This document shows positions 34,678 through 44,259 of a DNA stretch of 64,000 bases, in pieces. Numbering within the stretch: position 1 is the stretch's first letter; every line of letters begins with the position of its first letter. Both the position numbers and the translations under genes were made by a program. The DNA is from Promethearchaeota archaeon. Its GTDB lineage: Archaea; Asgardarchaeota; Lokiarchaeia; Sigyniarchaeales; SOKP01. A model generated the notes under the pieces. The model made no database searches. It saw only the letters and a program-made list of their open reading frames with translations, and had not been told where the DNA came from. Location of the stretch: assembly GCA_008080735.1 (NCBI GenBank), contig SHMW01000009.1:6883-70882 (forward strand). Reading direction: 5' to 3'.

Positions 34678-36087
34678 TCAAACTGAATCAATCTTATTTA
34701 TACGGTTTTTATACGCGTTCAAAAAGAAATGATAACCTAACCGCGCATTCAAAATAGAATTTAATTTTACAAATTCATTCGCAGCGTGAGCATTTCCTCC
34801 AATTCCGAGTCCCCCCGTGATATAATTCATACCGAATTGATTTTGCATTATATTTAACGGAGAAGCTGCCGCACTAATAGGCCAAATTTCTGTAGATATA
34901 TTTAATTTTGTGAATGCTTCCTCAAGACTCTGTACTAAGGTTGATTTTTTCGGGACTTTTGAACTTCCATACCCCATATTTTTAGTGATTCTGACATTTG
35001 AGTGTAGTTTATTTTTATATTTCTTTACTTTTTCTTGCAGTTGATGAAATAATGTATCAATAGAAATGTTGTGAGCAAATCTGATATCGATATTACATGA
35101 AGATCTATTAGGAACAGAATTTTTAAATCCTGAGTTTAAATAACCCGATTTAAGTGTTGATATATTGAAAGTGGGTTCAAATAGATATTGATTAAAAAAT
35201 TCATCCGGTTCAGTGTTAATTGAATTTATTATTCCCGCTTTTTTTTCAATATTTTTAATAGATTGTTTATAGGTAAGATCTTTAAGAAGTTGTCTATCTT
35301 CTGTTGATACCTCGTATTTTTTTGAAAGAATTGGGAGCGAGATTACATCATCTGGAAGGAGATAATTAATCAATCGTATAAGATCGTAAGCAGGATTCGG
35401 GACATTATTTGCATATGAAGAATGCACCTCTTCATTATCACTGAATATCTCTATCGTGAACGATAGAATCCCTTTATAGCCCAACTTGAGAACGGCATCT
35501 CCATTGAGATTTTGTTTTAGCGCTGGATAATATGCATCCTTACACTTTCGTATATGAGTTAAATTGTTTTGAATGAATTTAGCAAACGAAGGAGAACCCA
35601 TTTCTTCCTCTCCATCGAATATTAGATAAAGCGATAGAGGTAATTGATTCATTGATTTTAAAATTTTTACTACATTTAAAAAGGCGATTAACGGAGTTTT
35701 AGAATTATAGGCCCCTCGGGCAAAAATACATTCACCTAACTCTGACAAAGAAGGATTTATTTTTATTTTCGCTTTAGAAGGAGGTGAAATCCATTTATTT
35801 CCATTTTTTATTGGTTGGGTATCATACATCATGTATATTAATAGATACTTTTCCGAGTCCCCTCTTACGTGTGAGAGAATTATGGGATTAATCTCACCTT
35901 GGAATTCTATTATTTCCTCTGAAATATCTTCGATGTATGATTTGATATAGGTTATAGCTTCATTTATTCCCTTTTTATTGGCTGTATTACTTTGAATTCG
36001 TAAGAAAGGAATCAATTCATTTCGAATGAATTCATTGTCTGTTCGATTAATTTGTTTCACAATATCATCTTGCATATCAAAAATCAC
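34678..36087 (-). CDS. M20-family homologue with degenerate metal site
   Basis: 469 residues (GTG at 36087; the ATG four codons later is an alternative) with the catalytic and dimerisation domain layout of M20 dipeptidases. The usual GH-x-D reads YMMYDTQP (His replaced by Met), and the usual RGA-x-D-D-K-G reads RGAYNSKTP (bridging Asp replaced by Asn). DGEEEMGSP and the final GGNAHAANEF keep the catalytic Glu and last His. Loss of two of five ligands suggests a non-hydrolytic or altered-metal protein. It is divergent from the Roadblock gene at 36136, only 48 bases apart. Confidence 0.75.
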   Translation of the reverse strand: MIFDMQDDIVKQINRTDNEFIRNELIPFLRIQSNTANKKGINEAITYIKSYIEDISEEIIEFQGEINPIILSHVRGDSEKYLLIYMMYDTQPIKNGNKWISPPSKAKIKINPSLSELGECIFARGAYNSKTPLIAFLNVVKILKSMNQLPLSLYLIFDGEEEMGSPSFAKFIQNNLTHIRKCKDAYYPALKQNLNGDAVLKLGYKGILSFTIEIFSDNEEVHSSYANNVPNPAYDLIRLINYLLPDDVISLPILSKKYEVSTEDRQLLKDLTYKQSIKNIEKKAGIINSINTEPDEFFNQYLFEPTFNISTLKSGYLNSGFKNSVPNRSSCNIDIRFAHNISIDTLFHQLQEKVKKYKNKLHSNVRITKNMGYGSSKVPKKSTLVQSLEEAFTKLNISTEIWPISAAASPLNIMQNQFGMNYITGGLGIGGNAHAANEFVKLNSILNARLGYHFFLNAYKNRINKIDSV

Positions 36088-36135
36088 TTAAATTATTATA
36101 AAATTAAATTGATATTAATTCTTCTAGTTAATTAT

Positions 36136-36525
36136 ATGGATAATCCAAACCCTACAGATATTCCGAAAATTAGCAAATTGAATGAAATAATTGATGATAT
36201 AAAGGTGCAAGGGGATCTCTCGGGGGTGATCCTTGCTTATAAAGATGGAAGATTGATTGTCGAAAATACAGAAGGAACATATAATTTTGATGAGTTTATT
36301 CCTCTTATCGCTTCAGCATTACGTAGTGCAGAAGATATTGGTGATTGTGTGAGCGGTAGGAAGGTTAAGAAGATAATTGCCCAATTAGAAGATATTTCTA
36401 TAATGATCTTAAAGACTAAAATTAAAAGTGCTTTCTTAGCGCTTATTATTAATGAGGAATCTTGTGTAGGCTCTGTGTTGGAGAATTTTGATACTTTATC
36501 AAAGCAAATAGAAGAAAATATATAG
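36136..36525 (+). CDS. Roadblock/LC7-like protein
   Basis: 129 residues from the ATG at 36136; an upstream ATG at 36052 would add a 28-residue hydrophobic run not typical of the family. Visible: helix SKLNEIIDDIKVQ, strand-turn SGVILAYKDGRLIVENTEG, long helix (EFIPLIASALRSAEDIG), strands KIIAQLEDISIMIL and SAFLALIIN, and a last helix. More divergent than the Roadblock at 25893. Probable partner of a Ras-like GTPase; no GTPase gene is adjacent. Confidence 0.75.
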   Translation: MDNPNPTDIPKISKLNEIIDDIKVQGDLSGVILAYKDGRLIVENTEGTYNFDEFIPLIASALRSAEDIGDCVSGRKVKKIIAQLEDISIMILKTKIKSAFLALIINEESCVGSVLENFDTLSKQIEENI

Positions 36526-36609
36526 AATTCAACCATTGTATTCTATAAAACGATTTAGCTAGATAAATCTATAAATATATTTAGTAATTTCAAACTCAAG
36601 GTAATTTAG

Positions 36610-37488
36610 ATGAATAGAGCATATATGAAGAATGAAACTTTTGATGGAACTTATCCATTCAAACCGCATTTTGAGAAAATTAATGGATTTAATATGCATT
36701 ATGCAGATGAGGGAACGGGGGAGCCTATAGTATGTTTACATGGTGAGCCTACTTGGTCTTATTTATACAGAAATTTTATCAAAGAGCTTTCAAAAGCAAA
36801 TCGAGTAATCGCTCCTGATCAAATGGGTTTCGGAAAGAGCGATGTACCACAAGATAAAGAATATTTAATGAAAGAACATGTTGAAAATTTCACGCAATTA
36901 CTACTTAGATTGGATCTAGAGAATATCACATTAGTAATACAAGATTGGGGAGGTCCAATTGGGTTAGGATTCGCAGTCGATCATGCGGAGCGAATTAAAC
37001 GCTTAGTGATTATGAATACCTCAGTTGGGATAATGAATGAGGATAGGAAACCGTGGTACGCAATATTGGAAGAGAAAGGGATTTATAAACAATTTATCAT
37101 GAATATCGAAGGTTTAATTAAGGGAGGAATTTATCAGAAGGATAATATTACCGAATCAATGATTAATGCATACACAGCACCCTTTCCGAGTGAAGAATAT
37201 TATATCGGGGCATTCGCCTGGCCTAAAGATATTCCCGTGGGTGATTCTCATCCAAGCGCACCAATTATGTCACATGTAAGAAATAATTTGGATAAGCTTT
37301 TGGAAAAGGATAAGATTTTAATATGGGGCATGAAGGACCCTATATTTCCTGAGAAAACGATTGAATGGTGGCATAAGATTTATCCAGAAATAAAAACCTT
37401 TCAAATTCAATATGCCTCACATTTTCTTCAAGAGGATGCTCCTCTTGAGATTATCAGAATAATTAAAAAATTTTTAGGGGAAACTTAG
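36610..37488 (+). CDS. haloalkane dehalogenase-like alpha/beta hydrolase
   Basis: 292 residues. HGEPTWSYLYR (44-54, oxyanion and halide region), nucleophile elbow VIQDWGGPIG with Asp112 followed by Trp, IAPDQMGFGKSD, and a late SHFLQEDAP containing the catalytic His. The Asp nucleophile and Trp113 are typical of haloalkane dehalogenases, though related hydrolases also use Asp (epoxide hydrolases). The substrate in an anaerobic archaeon is unknown. ATG is preceded by AAGGTAATTTAG. It converges with the transporter gene (4 bases between stops). Confidence 0.85.
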   Translation: MNRAYMKNETFDGTYPFKPHFEKINGFNMHYADEGTGEPIVCLHGEPTWSYLYRNFIKELSKANRVIAPDQMGFGKSDVPQDKEYLMKEHVENFTQLLLRLDLENITLVIQDWGGPIGLGFAVDHAERIKRLVIMNTSVGIMNEDRKPWYAILEEKGIYKQFIMNIEGLIKGGIYQKDNITESMINAYTAPFPSEEYYIGAFAWPKDIPVGDSHPSAPIMSHVRNNLDKLLEKDKILIWGMKDPIFPEKTIEWWHKIYPEIKTFQIQYASHFLQEDAPLEIIRIIKKFLGET

Positions 37489-37492
37489 TAAA

Positions 37493-38437
37493 TTAGATAA
37501 TGATCAGAATAACGCCGATAATAGTTAACATTACACCGATAAAACCTTTTTTCGAAATTTTTTCTTTATTTAACATATAACTTATTGGAAGCGCAAAGAG
37601 AGGATTAGCCGAAGCTATTAATGACATTACGGAAGCTCCTGCTATTCGTGCTGCTTCTGTAAAAAAATAAACTCCCATAGAGGTGCCGATTATCGAAGCG
37701 GAAATTAGCCATAACCATGTACTTTTCTTCTCTAAATTATTATCAGTTTTTTCTTTCTTTACCATAATTGACAAAAGAGCAAGCGCAAATGGAAACCTAA
37801 TAACATTTCCAACTACTGAACTTAAATTTTCATTAAAAAGGATACGATTGATTTCATTTGTAGCATAATCAATCATAATTAGTCCTAATGCCCATCCAAG
37901 AGAAGCAAATATAGCGAATAGTGAAGGAATTATTTTGAAGTTTTTTGAATCGTGTTTGAAATTCTTAATTTTTTTTTTCACTCTTAATTCCTTTTCATTT
38001 ATATTTAAATCAATTTTGTATTTCGAAATGATAAGTATTCCTATAGAAATTAATATGGCTGATGGAATCAAGAAGATTTCAAAAGGTCTCTCTAAGAAAA
38101 GGAGATCTAGAATAAACGTGAAAAAGGGAAAGGTCATGGAAATTGCCAGAGCTTTAGTGGTACCCAACTGTTTTTGAGATTTAAAATAAAAAGTGTCACC
38201 AATAACTTGACCGAATACAAAGCTTATGATTAATATTATCCATAAAGTCCAAGGAAGTGAAAAAATCGTATTAAAAATACCAAGAATCAAAGAAAATATA
38301 ATAAATGTTATTAATCCGACTCCAGTTCTGAACATATTAATAAAAATAGGTGAAACATCATCCTCAACTTTGCGAAACATAGCGTTAGATGAAACGAATG
38401 CTAAGTTTGCTAAGACGGCAATTATAACTCCGATCAT
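37493..38437 (-). CDS. EamA/DMT-family transporter
   Basis: 314 residues with ten hydrophobic helices in two EamA repeats (about 1-135 and 165-310), separated by a basic cytoplasmic loop (KKKIKNFKHDSK). The second repeat has the typical AARIAGASVMSLIASANPLFALPI. Exporters or importers of amino acids, nucleotide sugars and metabolites fall here, so the substrate is not assignable. Confidence 0.9.
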   Translation of the reverse strand: MIGVIIAVLANLAFVSSNAMFRKVEDDVSPIFINMFRTGVGLITFIIFSLILGIFNTIFSLPWTLWIILIISFVFGQVIGDTFYFKSQKQLGTTKALAISMTFPFFTFILDLLFLERPFEIFLIPSAILISIGILIISKYKIDLNINEKELRVKKKIKNFKHDSKNFKIIPSLFAIFASLGWALGLIMIDYATNEINRILFNENLSSVVGNVIRFPFALALLSIMVKKEKTDNNLEKKSTWLWLISASIIGTSMGVYFFTEAARIAGASVMSLIASANPLFALPISYMLNKEKISKKGFIGVMLTIIGVILIII

Positions 38438-38554
38438 CTATTTTAATAAAAACATAATTGCTTATAATTTAAATGATCCTAATAAATTCTGACGGGAATA
38501 TATAATATATAGAAAGATTATCAGAAACTCTACATCGAAGAATTAATTAATTCA

Positions 38555-38722
38555 ATGAGGTTGAGGGACGGTCAAGGTTGGGATATAGAAAGTGGAGGCA
38601 CCGGACTTGGTCTTTATATTGCAAAAATGATTGTCGAATTACATGGTGGGCAAATATGGGTTAAATCTGAAGGAAGAGATAAGGGTTCAAGATTCTATTT
38701 TACACTTCCTATAAAAAGTTAG
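38555..38722 (+). pseudogene. histidine kinase C-terminal fragment (ATP-binding G2 box only)
   Basis: The 55 codons from the ATG at 38555 encode the end of a HATPase domain: [19 protein letters not shown] (G2 box), then [12 protein letters not shown], then RFYFTLP. The N-box, G1 box, dimerisation helix and sensor domains are absent upstream, where the frame is not recognisable. This is a clear remnant of a larger sensor kinase, in a region that also holds an isolated antitoxin-like gene. Confidence 0.75.
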
Positions 38723-38862
38723 ATATGATGTTTTTAATTAATAAAAAATCTCTTGAAAACATATTAGGATTGTTTTAAGTAATACCCATAATGCTGGAAC
38801 ACCACATTTATAAAAATGAACTATCTGAAGAGAGAGATCACGAGAGAGTTTTTTATTTTGTC

Positions 38863-39027
38863 TCAGAATACTTCTACAGTCATATCTTTTTCTTCTTCCA
38901 TTATAGAAGACGCTACCTTTTCATCTAGCAAGCTATTAATGACTTCGGTAAAGGTTTTTGATACACCTTTGAACTCTCTCAATCTATTGAACGTTTCTTC
39001 ATCCACATAAATATTTCGTAATGCCAT
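38863..39027 (-). CDS. small VapB/DUF217-like antitoxin protein, 54 residues
   Basis: Read on the minus strand from the ATG at 39027: MALRNIYVDEETFNRLREFK, then TFTEVINSLL, then an acidic tail to the TGA at 38863. The strand-helix pattern LRNIYVDEETF...SFTEVI is that of archaeal VapB antitoxins with a short ribbon-helix-helix. Multiple TATA-like runs lie upstream. No PIN-domain toxin follows; the expected downstream position holds only the histidine-kinase fragment on the other strand, so this is an orphan. Confidence 0.65.
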   Translation of the reverse strand: MALRNIYVDEETFNRLREFKGVSKTFTEVINSLLDEKVASSIMEEEKDMTVEVF

Positions 39028-39227
39028 TTATAGGACACCTATATAGACTATATATACTATATCTTTCTATTGTTGGTATATTTTATATATATTTGGAAGT
39101 ATTTAAACATTAAGGTTTAAATTCACAAAACCAAGATAGGATAAATAAAAATATTTAGTAATGTAAAAGGAAATTACCAGAAATAAATAAAAAGAAATGA
39201 TATAAGAGAAAGTTAAAAAAAGTGGAC

Positions 39228-41213
39228 CTATTTTGGAACTTCAACGTCCATTTTTTCGCGTTCTTCTAAGAGATCATCGACAACTGAAGGATCTGCCAAT
39301 GTGGTGACGTTTCCGATATCCGTTCCAGCTGCGATTGCTTTCAGCACGCGTCTCATGATTTTCCCACTCCTTGTCTTAGGAAGTGCATCCGCAAATTGAA
39401 CAACATCTGGTTGGAACACGGGACCGATTTCCTTTCGAACATGCATCGTAATCTCTTTCCTGAGATCTTCTGTTTTTTCCACACCTTCCATTAAGGTAAC
39501 ATATGCCCAGATTGCGTTTCCCTTTATTTTATGTGGAAATGGTGCGACAGCAGCTTCAGCAACTTTAGGATGACTTACGATTGCTGACTCCACTTCCATC
39601 GTTCCAATTCTATGGCCCGAGACCTTAATAACATCGTCTAAACGCCCTAAAATCCAATAATATCCATCTTCATCCCGTCGTGCGCCATCACCAGTGTAGT
39701 AATAACCATCATACCTACTTAAGTAAGTGGATTTGAAACGATCGGTATCTCCCCACACATCTCGAAGCATTCCAGGCCAAGGTTGCGCCATACAGAAGTA
39801 TCCACCCTCATCCGGTTCCGTCACCTCGTTTCCTTCCACATCAAAAATTACGGGTTTAATTCCTAAGAAGGGTAAGCAACAGGATCCTGGTTTGGTCGGG
39901 GTTGCGGTTGCAATAGGAGTCATAATAAAGCCCCCAGTCTCAGTTTGCCAATATGTATCGACAATGGGGCAGCGTTCCTTTCCAATAACTCGATGATACC
40001 AAGTCCATGCTTCGGGATTTATAGGCTCTCCCACAGTTCCCAAGACTCGTAAGGAACTTAAATCGTGTTTATTTACAGGATCTTCACCGAACCGCATTAA
40101 AGCCCGAATTGCGGTTGGAGCGGTATAAAATTGGGTCACTTTATGTCGTTCTACTATATCCCAGAATCTGTCTACGTCAGGATACGTAGGTACGCTCTCA
40201 AACATCAAGCTTGTAGCACCATTTGCCAAAGGACCATATACAATGTAGCTATGCCCCGTAATCCAGCCTATATCCGCAGTGCAATACCATATATCACCTT
40301 CTTTATAGTTGAAGACAATTTTTTGTGTGAATGATGTATATAATATATATCCGGCAGTCGTATGTTTTACACCTTTAGGCTTACCAGTAGTTCCGCTCGT
40401 ATAAAGGATAAAAAGCGTATCTTCAGAATCCATCTCTTCGCATTTACACTCAGTATCCATACCATTAATGAACTCTCGATACCAAATATCTTTATCTGTG
40501 TGTGGAACCTCATTGCCAGTTCGTTCGACCACGATTACATGCTCTATAGTCGGTACATCATCAATAATTTGGACGACATCACTCATTTTCGGGTACGTTT
40601 TCCCTGCGCGTAAGGTTTGATCGCATGTAAACAATAATTTTGAATCAGAATCATCGATTCTGTCCTTCACTGCTTCTTTTGAGAATCCGCCAAAGACTAT
40701 AGAATGAATCACTCCAATTCTGGAGCACGCAAGCATAATAATAGCTAACTCTGGGATCATTGGTAGCCAGATTGTGACTCTGTCTCCTTTTTCGAGTCCG
40801 AGATTTTTCATTCCATTCGCAACCTTACAGACTTCTTCTTTAAGTTGAGTATAGGTGAATTTTCGCACTTCGCCGGGTTCATCAGCCTCCCAAATGATCG
40901 CGACTTTATCACCTTTTCCCGCTTCAATATGCCTATCTATACAATTATAGCATACATTTAATTTTCCTCCGACAAACCACTTTCCAGGGAAAAGGTCGGT
41001 TTTTTCCCACACCTTATCGTATGGTTTAAACCAATCAAGTGATTTGGCTTGTTCATCCCAAAATCCTTCCATATCTTCGATGGATTTCTTATAAAGGTCT
41101 TTATACTCATCAAAAGACATACCGGTTTTTGCATATTCTGGATTTAATTTAACCGGATCGAAGACTCTCTTCTCGGAAAGGATGCTTTCCATTTTTTCTT
41201 CTTTTTCAGACAT
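39228..41213 (-). CDS. acs: acetyl-CoA synthetase (AMP-forming)
   Basis: 661 residues, full family length. ANL-superfamily motifs: LYTSGTTGKPKG (phosphate loop), WYHRVIGKERCPIVDTYWQTETGG, YYTGDGARRDEDGYYWILGR (hinge) and the C-terminal PKTRSGKIMRR with the catalytic Lys. The N-terminal ACAS_N region (EYKDLYKKSIEDMEGFWDEQAK) is present. Makes acetyl-CoA from acetate, ATP and CoA. Divergent from the CoA-transferase/GNAT gene across 286 bases, a combination suited to acetate handling. Confidence 0.97.
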   Translation of the reverse strand: MSEKEEKMESILSEKRVFDPVKLNPEYAKTGMSFDEYKDLYKKSIEDMEGFWDEQAKSLDWFKPYDKVWEKTDLFPGKWFVGGKLNVCYNCIDRHIEAGKGDKVAIIWEADEPGEVRKFTYTQLKEEVCKVANGMKNLGLEKGDRVTIWLPMIPELAIIMLACSRIGVIHSIVFGGFSKEAVKDRIDDSDSKLLFTCDQTLRAGKTYPKMSDVVQIIDDVPTIEHVIVVERTGNEVPHTDKDIWYREFINGMDTECKCEEMDSEDTLFILYTSGTTGKPKGVKHTTAGYILYTSFTQKIVFNYKEGDIWYCTADIGWITGHSYIVYGPLANGATSLMFESVPTYPDVDRFWDIVERHKVTQFYTAPTAIRALMRFGEDPVNKHDLSSLRVLGTVGEPINPEAWTWYHRVIGKERCPIVDTYWQTETGGFIMTPIATATPTKPGSCCLPFLGIKPVIFDVEGNEVTEPDEGGYFCMAQPWPGMLRDVWGDTDRFKSTYLSRYDGYYYTGDGARRDEDGYYWILGRLDDVIKVSGHRIGTMEVESAIVSHPKVAEAAVAPFPHKIKGNAIWAYVTLMEGVEKTEDLRKEITMHVRKEIGPVFQPDVVQFADALPKTRSGKIMRRVLKAIAAGTDIGNVTTLADPSVVDDLLEEREKMDVEVPK

Positions 41214-41499
41214 TTTCTTTACAACATTATAGTAAAATTATAATTGGGTTTAATGAAAAACAAAATATTCTGACAAATAATAAATTTGTCAAGGAAAGTT
41301 TTTATGAAATCATTAGTTTATATTATAGGATCCGAACATCATCTTGATAGAATCGTAAATTGGGATTTGATTTCACTTCATAAAAAATTAAGAGTTTAAA
41401 TTCTCTACAAGAAAACTCTGATTTTAAAGAGGATCTCTAGATAAAATATATTAAAGCAACAGAAGATAATATACTCATTAATCATATTAATCATAAACT
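41214..41499. promoter_or_regulatory. divergent promoter region between acs and the CoA-transferase gene
   Basis: 286 bases shared by two acyl-CoA genes pointing away from each other. TATA-like runs occur on the minus side (aattataatttt near 41232-41246) and on the plus side near 41450-41480 (aaatatattaaag). A shared regulator could act here, but no clear operator repeat was seen. Confidence 0.4.
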
Positions 41500-43398
41500 A
41501 TGGAAAATATAGAGCATCTAACTTCAAATTGGAGAGATAAATGGAGAGATAAAGAGATAAGCGTGGAAAATGCTATAAAGAAGATTATACCAGGAAATCG
41601 GGTATTTATTGATTCAGGCTGTTCTGAACCCCAATCACTCACCAAAGAGTTAATGAGACAATCAGAAAGATTAGTCGATACCGAAATCATCCATTTTCTA
41701 ACCATTGGTCCCGAAAAATATTTTCCAAAACATAAACGAGAAGATGCTTTTAGACACAACGCACTCTTTATCGGCGACACACTACGAGAGGAAGTAAATA
41801 GTGGACAAGCCGATTATACACCGATACACGTGAGTGAAATCCCAAAGTTAATTAAATCAGGACGGAGATATATTGATGTGGCTTTAATCCAAGTATCTCC
41901 CCCAGATCAATACGGTTTTTGCTCCTTAGGGATAAATGTAGATATTGCTAAGCCAATTGCCCAAACCGCATATCTTACGATTGCAGAAATAAACCCGCAA
42001 ATGCCCAGAACATTAGGTAGTAGCTTTATTCATTTAAAAGAGATAGATAATTTTATCTATCACGACCACCCTTTATTAGAATTTAAATTTGATGAGCCTA
42101 CTGAAATTGTGGATAAGCTAGGTCAGAATTTATCCAATTTGGTTCAAAATAAGTCCACTATTCATATAGGATTTGGAGATTTACCCAATAATATTTTGGA
42201 ATACCTTTCAAATAAGAAAGATTTAGGTATGCATTCACATTATATAACCGATGCGATTATTCCATTGATAGAAGACGGTATTTTGACATGTCGCAAGAAA
42301 AACTTCCATCCCGAAAAAATCATCACGAGTTTCGCTTTGGGTTCACAGAAGCTATATGATTTTGTTGATAATAATCCCTATATAGAATTTTATCCATCAG
42401 ATTATGTGTGTAATCCAAAATATATAAGTAAAAACAAAAATATGGTCTCAATTAATTCTGCCCGACAGATCGACTTAACTGGACAAGTAAATGCGGCAAC
42501 CGAGGGCTATTCATTTTATTCGGGATTCGGAGAGACAGTGGATTTTATTCGAGGAGCCGCCTTTTCAAAGGGTGGAAAGCCCATCATCATTATGCCTTCT
42601 GTTACAAGAGACGGAAAACATTCGAGAGTTGTTTCGCATTTAGATGAGGGTGCGGGAATTTTATTATCACGAGGAGATGTGCATTATGTGGTGACAGAAT
42701 GGGGTGTTGCATATTTACATGGTAAATCAATTCGAGAACGTGTAATTGAACTAATAAGCATTGCCCACCCTAATTTTAGAGAGCAATTATTAAAAGAGGC
42801 AAAGACTCTGAATTATATTTATTCAGATCAAATGCTCCCTGTAGACACGGAGGGAAATATTGTACGATATCCCAGAGAATATGAAACGATATATAAGACT
42901 AAAGAAGGAGAGGAAATCTCAATCCGTCCTTTAAAAACAACGGACGAGGATTTACTTAAAGATTTATACTATTCTCTTGATGAAAGGGATAGATATTTAC
43001 GATTTTTCGAAGTTCGAAATGAATTTGCTCATAAAAAGACTCAAAATGAGGTTAATATCGATTATAATAATGTGTTTTCGATAGGGGCTTTTGTTGGTGA
43101 GATAGGGAATGAAAAAATGATTGGGAACGCAACCTATTATTATAATCCGAATCAAAATTCTGCCGAGTTTAGTTTTGTGGTCCATAAAGATTGGAGAGGA
43201 ATCGGATTAGGCTCATATCTCTATAACTATATGATAATTATTGCGAAAGAGAAAGGAATTCAATCATTCTATGGTAATATCCATATCGAAAATAAAAAGA
43301 CGGTACATGTTATTAAGAAAGCAGGAAAAGTTAAGATTACGCCCCCCGAACTTGGTGGTAAGGAATTATTTTATGAAGTCGATTTCGAGGAGGTATAG
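41500..43398 (+). CDS. acetyl-CoA hydrolase/transferase fused to a GNAT acetyltransferase
   Basis: 632 residues. Residues about 15-450 are a class I CoA-transferase (AbfT/Cat1 type: IHIGFGDLPNNIL, SFALGSQKLYDFV, SINSARQIDLTGQVNA, FIRGAAFSKGGKPII). Residues about 475-632 are a GNAT domain with the acetyl-CoA loop RGIGLGSYL. Known bacterial relatives share this fusion. The GxHxE motif whose Glu forms the CoA thioester in AbfT/Cat1 reads GMHSHYITDA, with His in place of Glu (codon cat). Either the subfamily uses another residue or the domain is not a classical transferase. Start ATG with no ribosome site, probably leaderless. Confidence 0.9.
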   Translation: MENIEHLTSNWRDKWRDKEISVENAIKKIIPGNRVFIDSGCSEPQSLTKELMRQSERLVDTEIIHFLTIGPEKYFPKHKREDAFRHNALFIGDTLREEVNSGQADYTPIHVSEIPKLIKSGRRYIDVALIQVSPPDQYGFCSLGINVDIAKPIAQTAYLTIAEINPQMPRTLGSSFIHLKEIDNFIYHDHPLLEFKFDEPTEIVDKLGQNLSNLVQNKSTIHIGFGDLPNNILEYLSNKKDLGMHSHYITDAIIPLIEDGILTCRKKNFHPEKIITSFALGSQKLYDFVDNNPYIEFYPSDYVCNPKYISKNKNMVSINSARQIDLTGQVNAATEGYSFYSGFGETVDFIRGAAFSKGGKPIIIMPSVTRDGKHSRVVSHLDEGAGILLSRGDVHYVVTEWGVAYLHGKSIRERVIELISIAHPNFREQLLKEAKTLNYIYSDQMLPVDTEGNIVRYPREYETIYKTKEGEEISIRPLKTTDEDLLKDLYYSLDERDRYLRFFEVRNEFAHKKTQNEVNIDYNNVFSIGAFVGEIGNEKMIGNATYYYNPNQNSAEFSFVVHKDWRGIGLGSYLYNYMIIIAKEKGIQSFYGNIHIENKKTVHVIKKAGKVKITPPELGGKELFYEVDFEEV

Positions 43399-43517
43399 AA
43401 AGATAAGAATTAAAAGGGCCTCAAAAAGACAAAATTGACTGTGTCGGTTTTATTAAAGTGAGAATTCGGTTATAGTACCACAGAAGATTATTTCAGCTAC
43501 GTTTAATTGTTATTATT

Positions 43518-44219
43518 ATGAATTCACAAGAGAAACTGAAGAATTTAGAGAGTTGGGATCAAAAGCAAATTTTAAAATATAATGGATATGGGGGGAGATT
43601 TTTCACTTATATACTACGAGTTGTTTCTTTTGTGGGAAGAGAAACTATCTGGTTATTTTTAATTGTGTATTTTTCTTTTATTTGGTTTGATCCGAGATCT
43701 TTCTCATATATTGGAATTGGGTATCTATTGGGAATTATAATAATTGTTCCAATTAAGCAAATTATAAGGAGAAAAAGACCTTCCAGTGTACTTGAAGATA
43801 TTGTGCTTTACGAACGTAAATCAACCTCGGGTAGTTTTCCATCTTGGCATTCTTATAACGCTGCGTCTCAAGCCATTATTATAGGATATATCATATCATC
43901 CCCAATTATGTTATTCCTCTTATTAGGAGGCGCGGGAGTGATAGCATTTTCCCGAGTCCAATTGGGAAGTCATTATCCTTCAGACGCAATAGTAGGATAT
44001 ATAATTGGAATTATCGGTGCAATTATAACGATTCTTTTTCTTGGCCCTCTCCTATTTAATCTAATACTTCAATTAAATAATCTTAGTACCATCCAGTTCG
44101 AGTTTTATACATTTAATTCACTTCTCTATACAAATATTCTATATTTGATAATGTGTGTTATGATTTTTGGTAGTATAATCTTATTGTCTAGCCTTCGATA
44201 TATAAAGGGGCTTTTATAA
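43518..44219 (+). CDS. PAP2-superfamily membrane phosphatase
   Basis: 233 residues with six TM helices. The three PAP2 signatures are present: KQIIRRKRPSS (KxxxxxxRP), GSFPSWHSYNA (PSxH, with Trp where Gly is common) and SRVQLGSHYPSDAIVG (SRxxxxxHxxxD). These supply the Arg, His and Asp of the phosphatase site. Likely hydrolyses lipid phosphates such as undecaprenyl/dolichyl pyrophosphate or phosphatidate. It follows the CoA-transferase gene by about 120 bases. Confidence 0.9.
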   Translation: MNSQEKLKNLESWDQKQILKYNGYGGRFFTYILRVVSFVGRETIWLFLIVYFSFIWFDPRSFSYIGIGYLLGIIIIVPIKQIIRRKRPSSVLEDIVLYERKSTSGSFPSWHSYNAASQAIIIGYIISSPIMLFLLLGGAGVIAFSRVQLGSHYPSDAIVGYIIGIIGAIITILFLGPLLFNLILQLNNLSTIQFEFYTFNSLLYTNILYLIMCVMIFGSIILLSSLRYIKGLL

Positions 44220-44259
44220 ATAAATTAACCCGATTAAAAAATGAAATATGCATGAAAAA

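Noticed and set aside
36052..36135. Extension of the second Roadblock protein
   Set aside because: It reads as a hydrophobic, low-complexity segment overlapping the start of the divergent M20 homologue.
38816..39010. Plus-strand ORF of 64 codons
   Set aside because: It overlaps the VapB-like gene on the minus strand and reads as Ser-rich shadow sequence.
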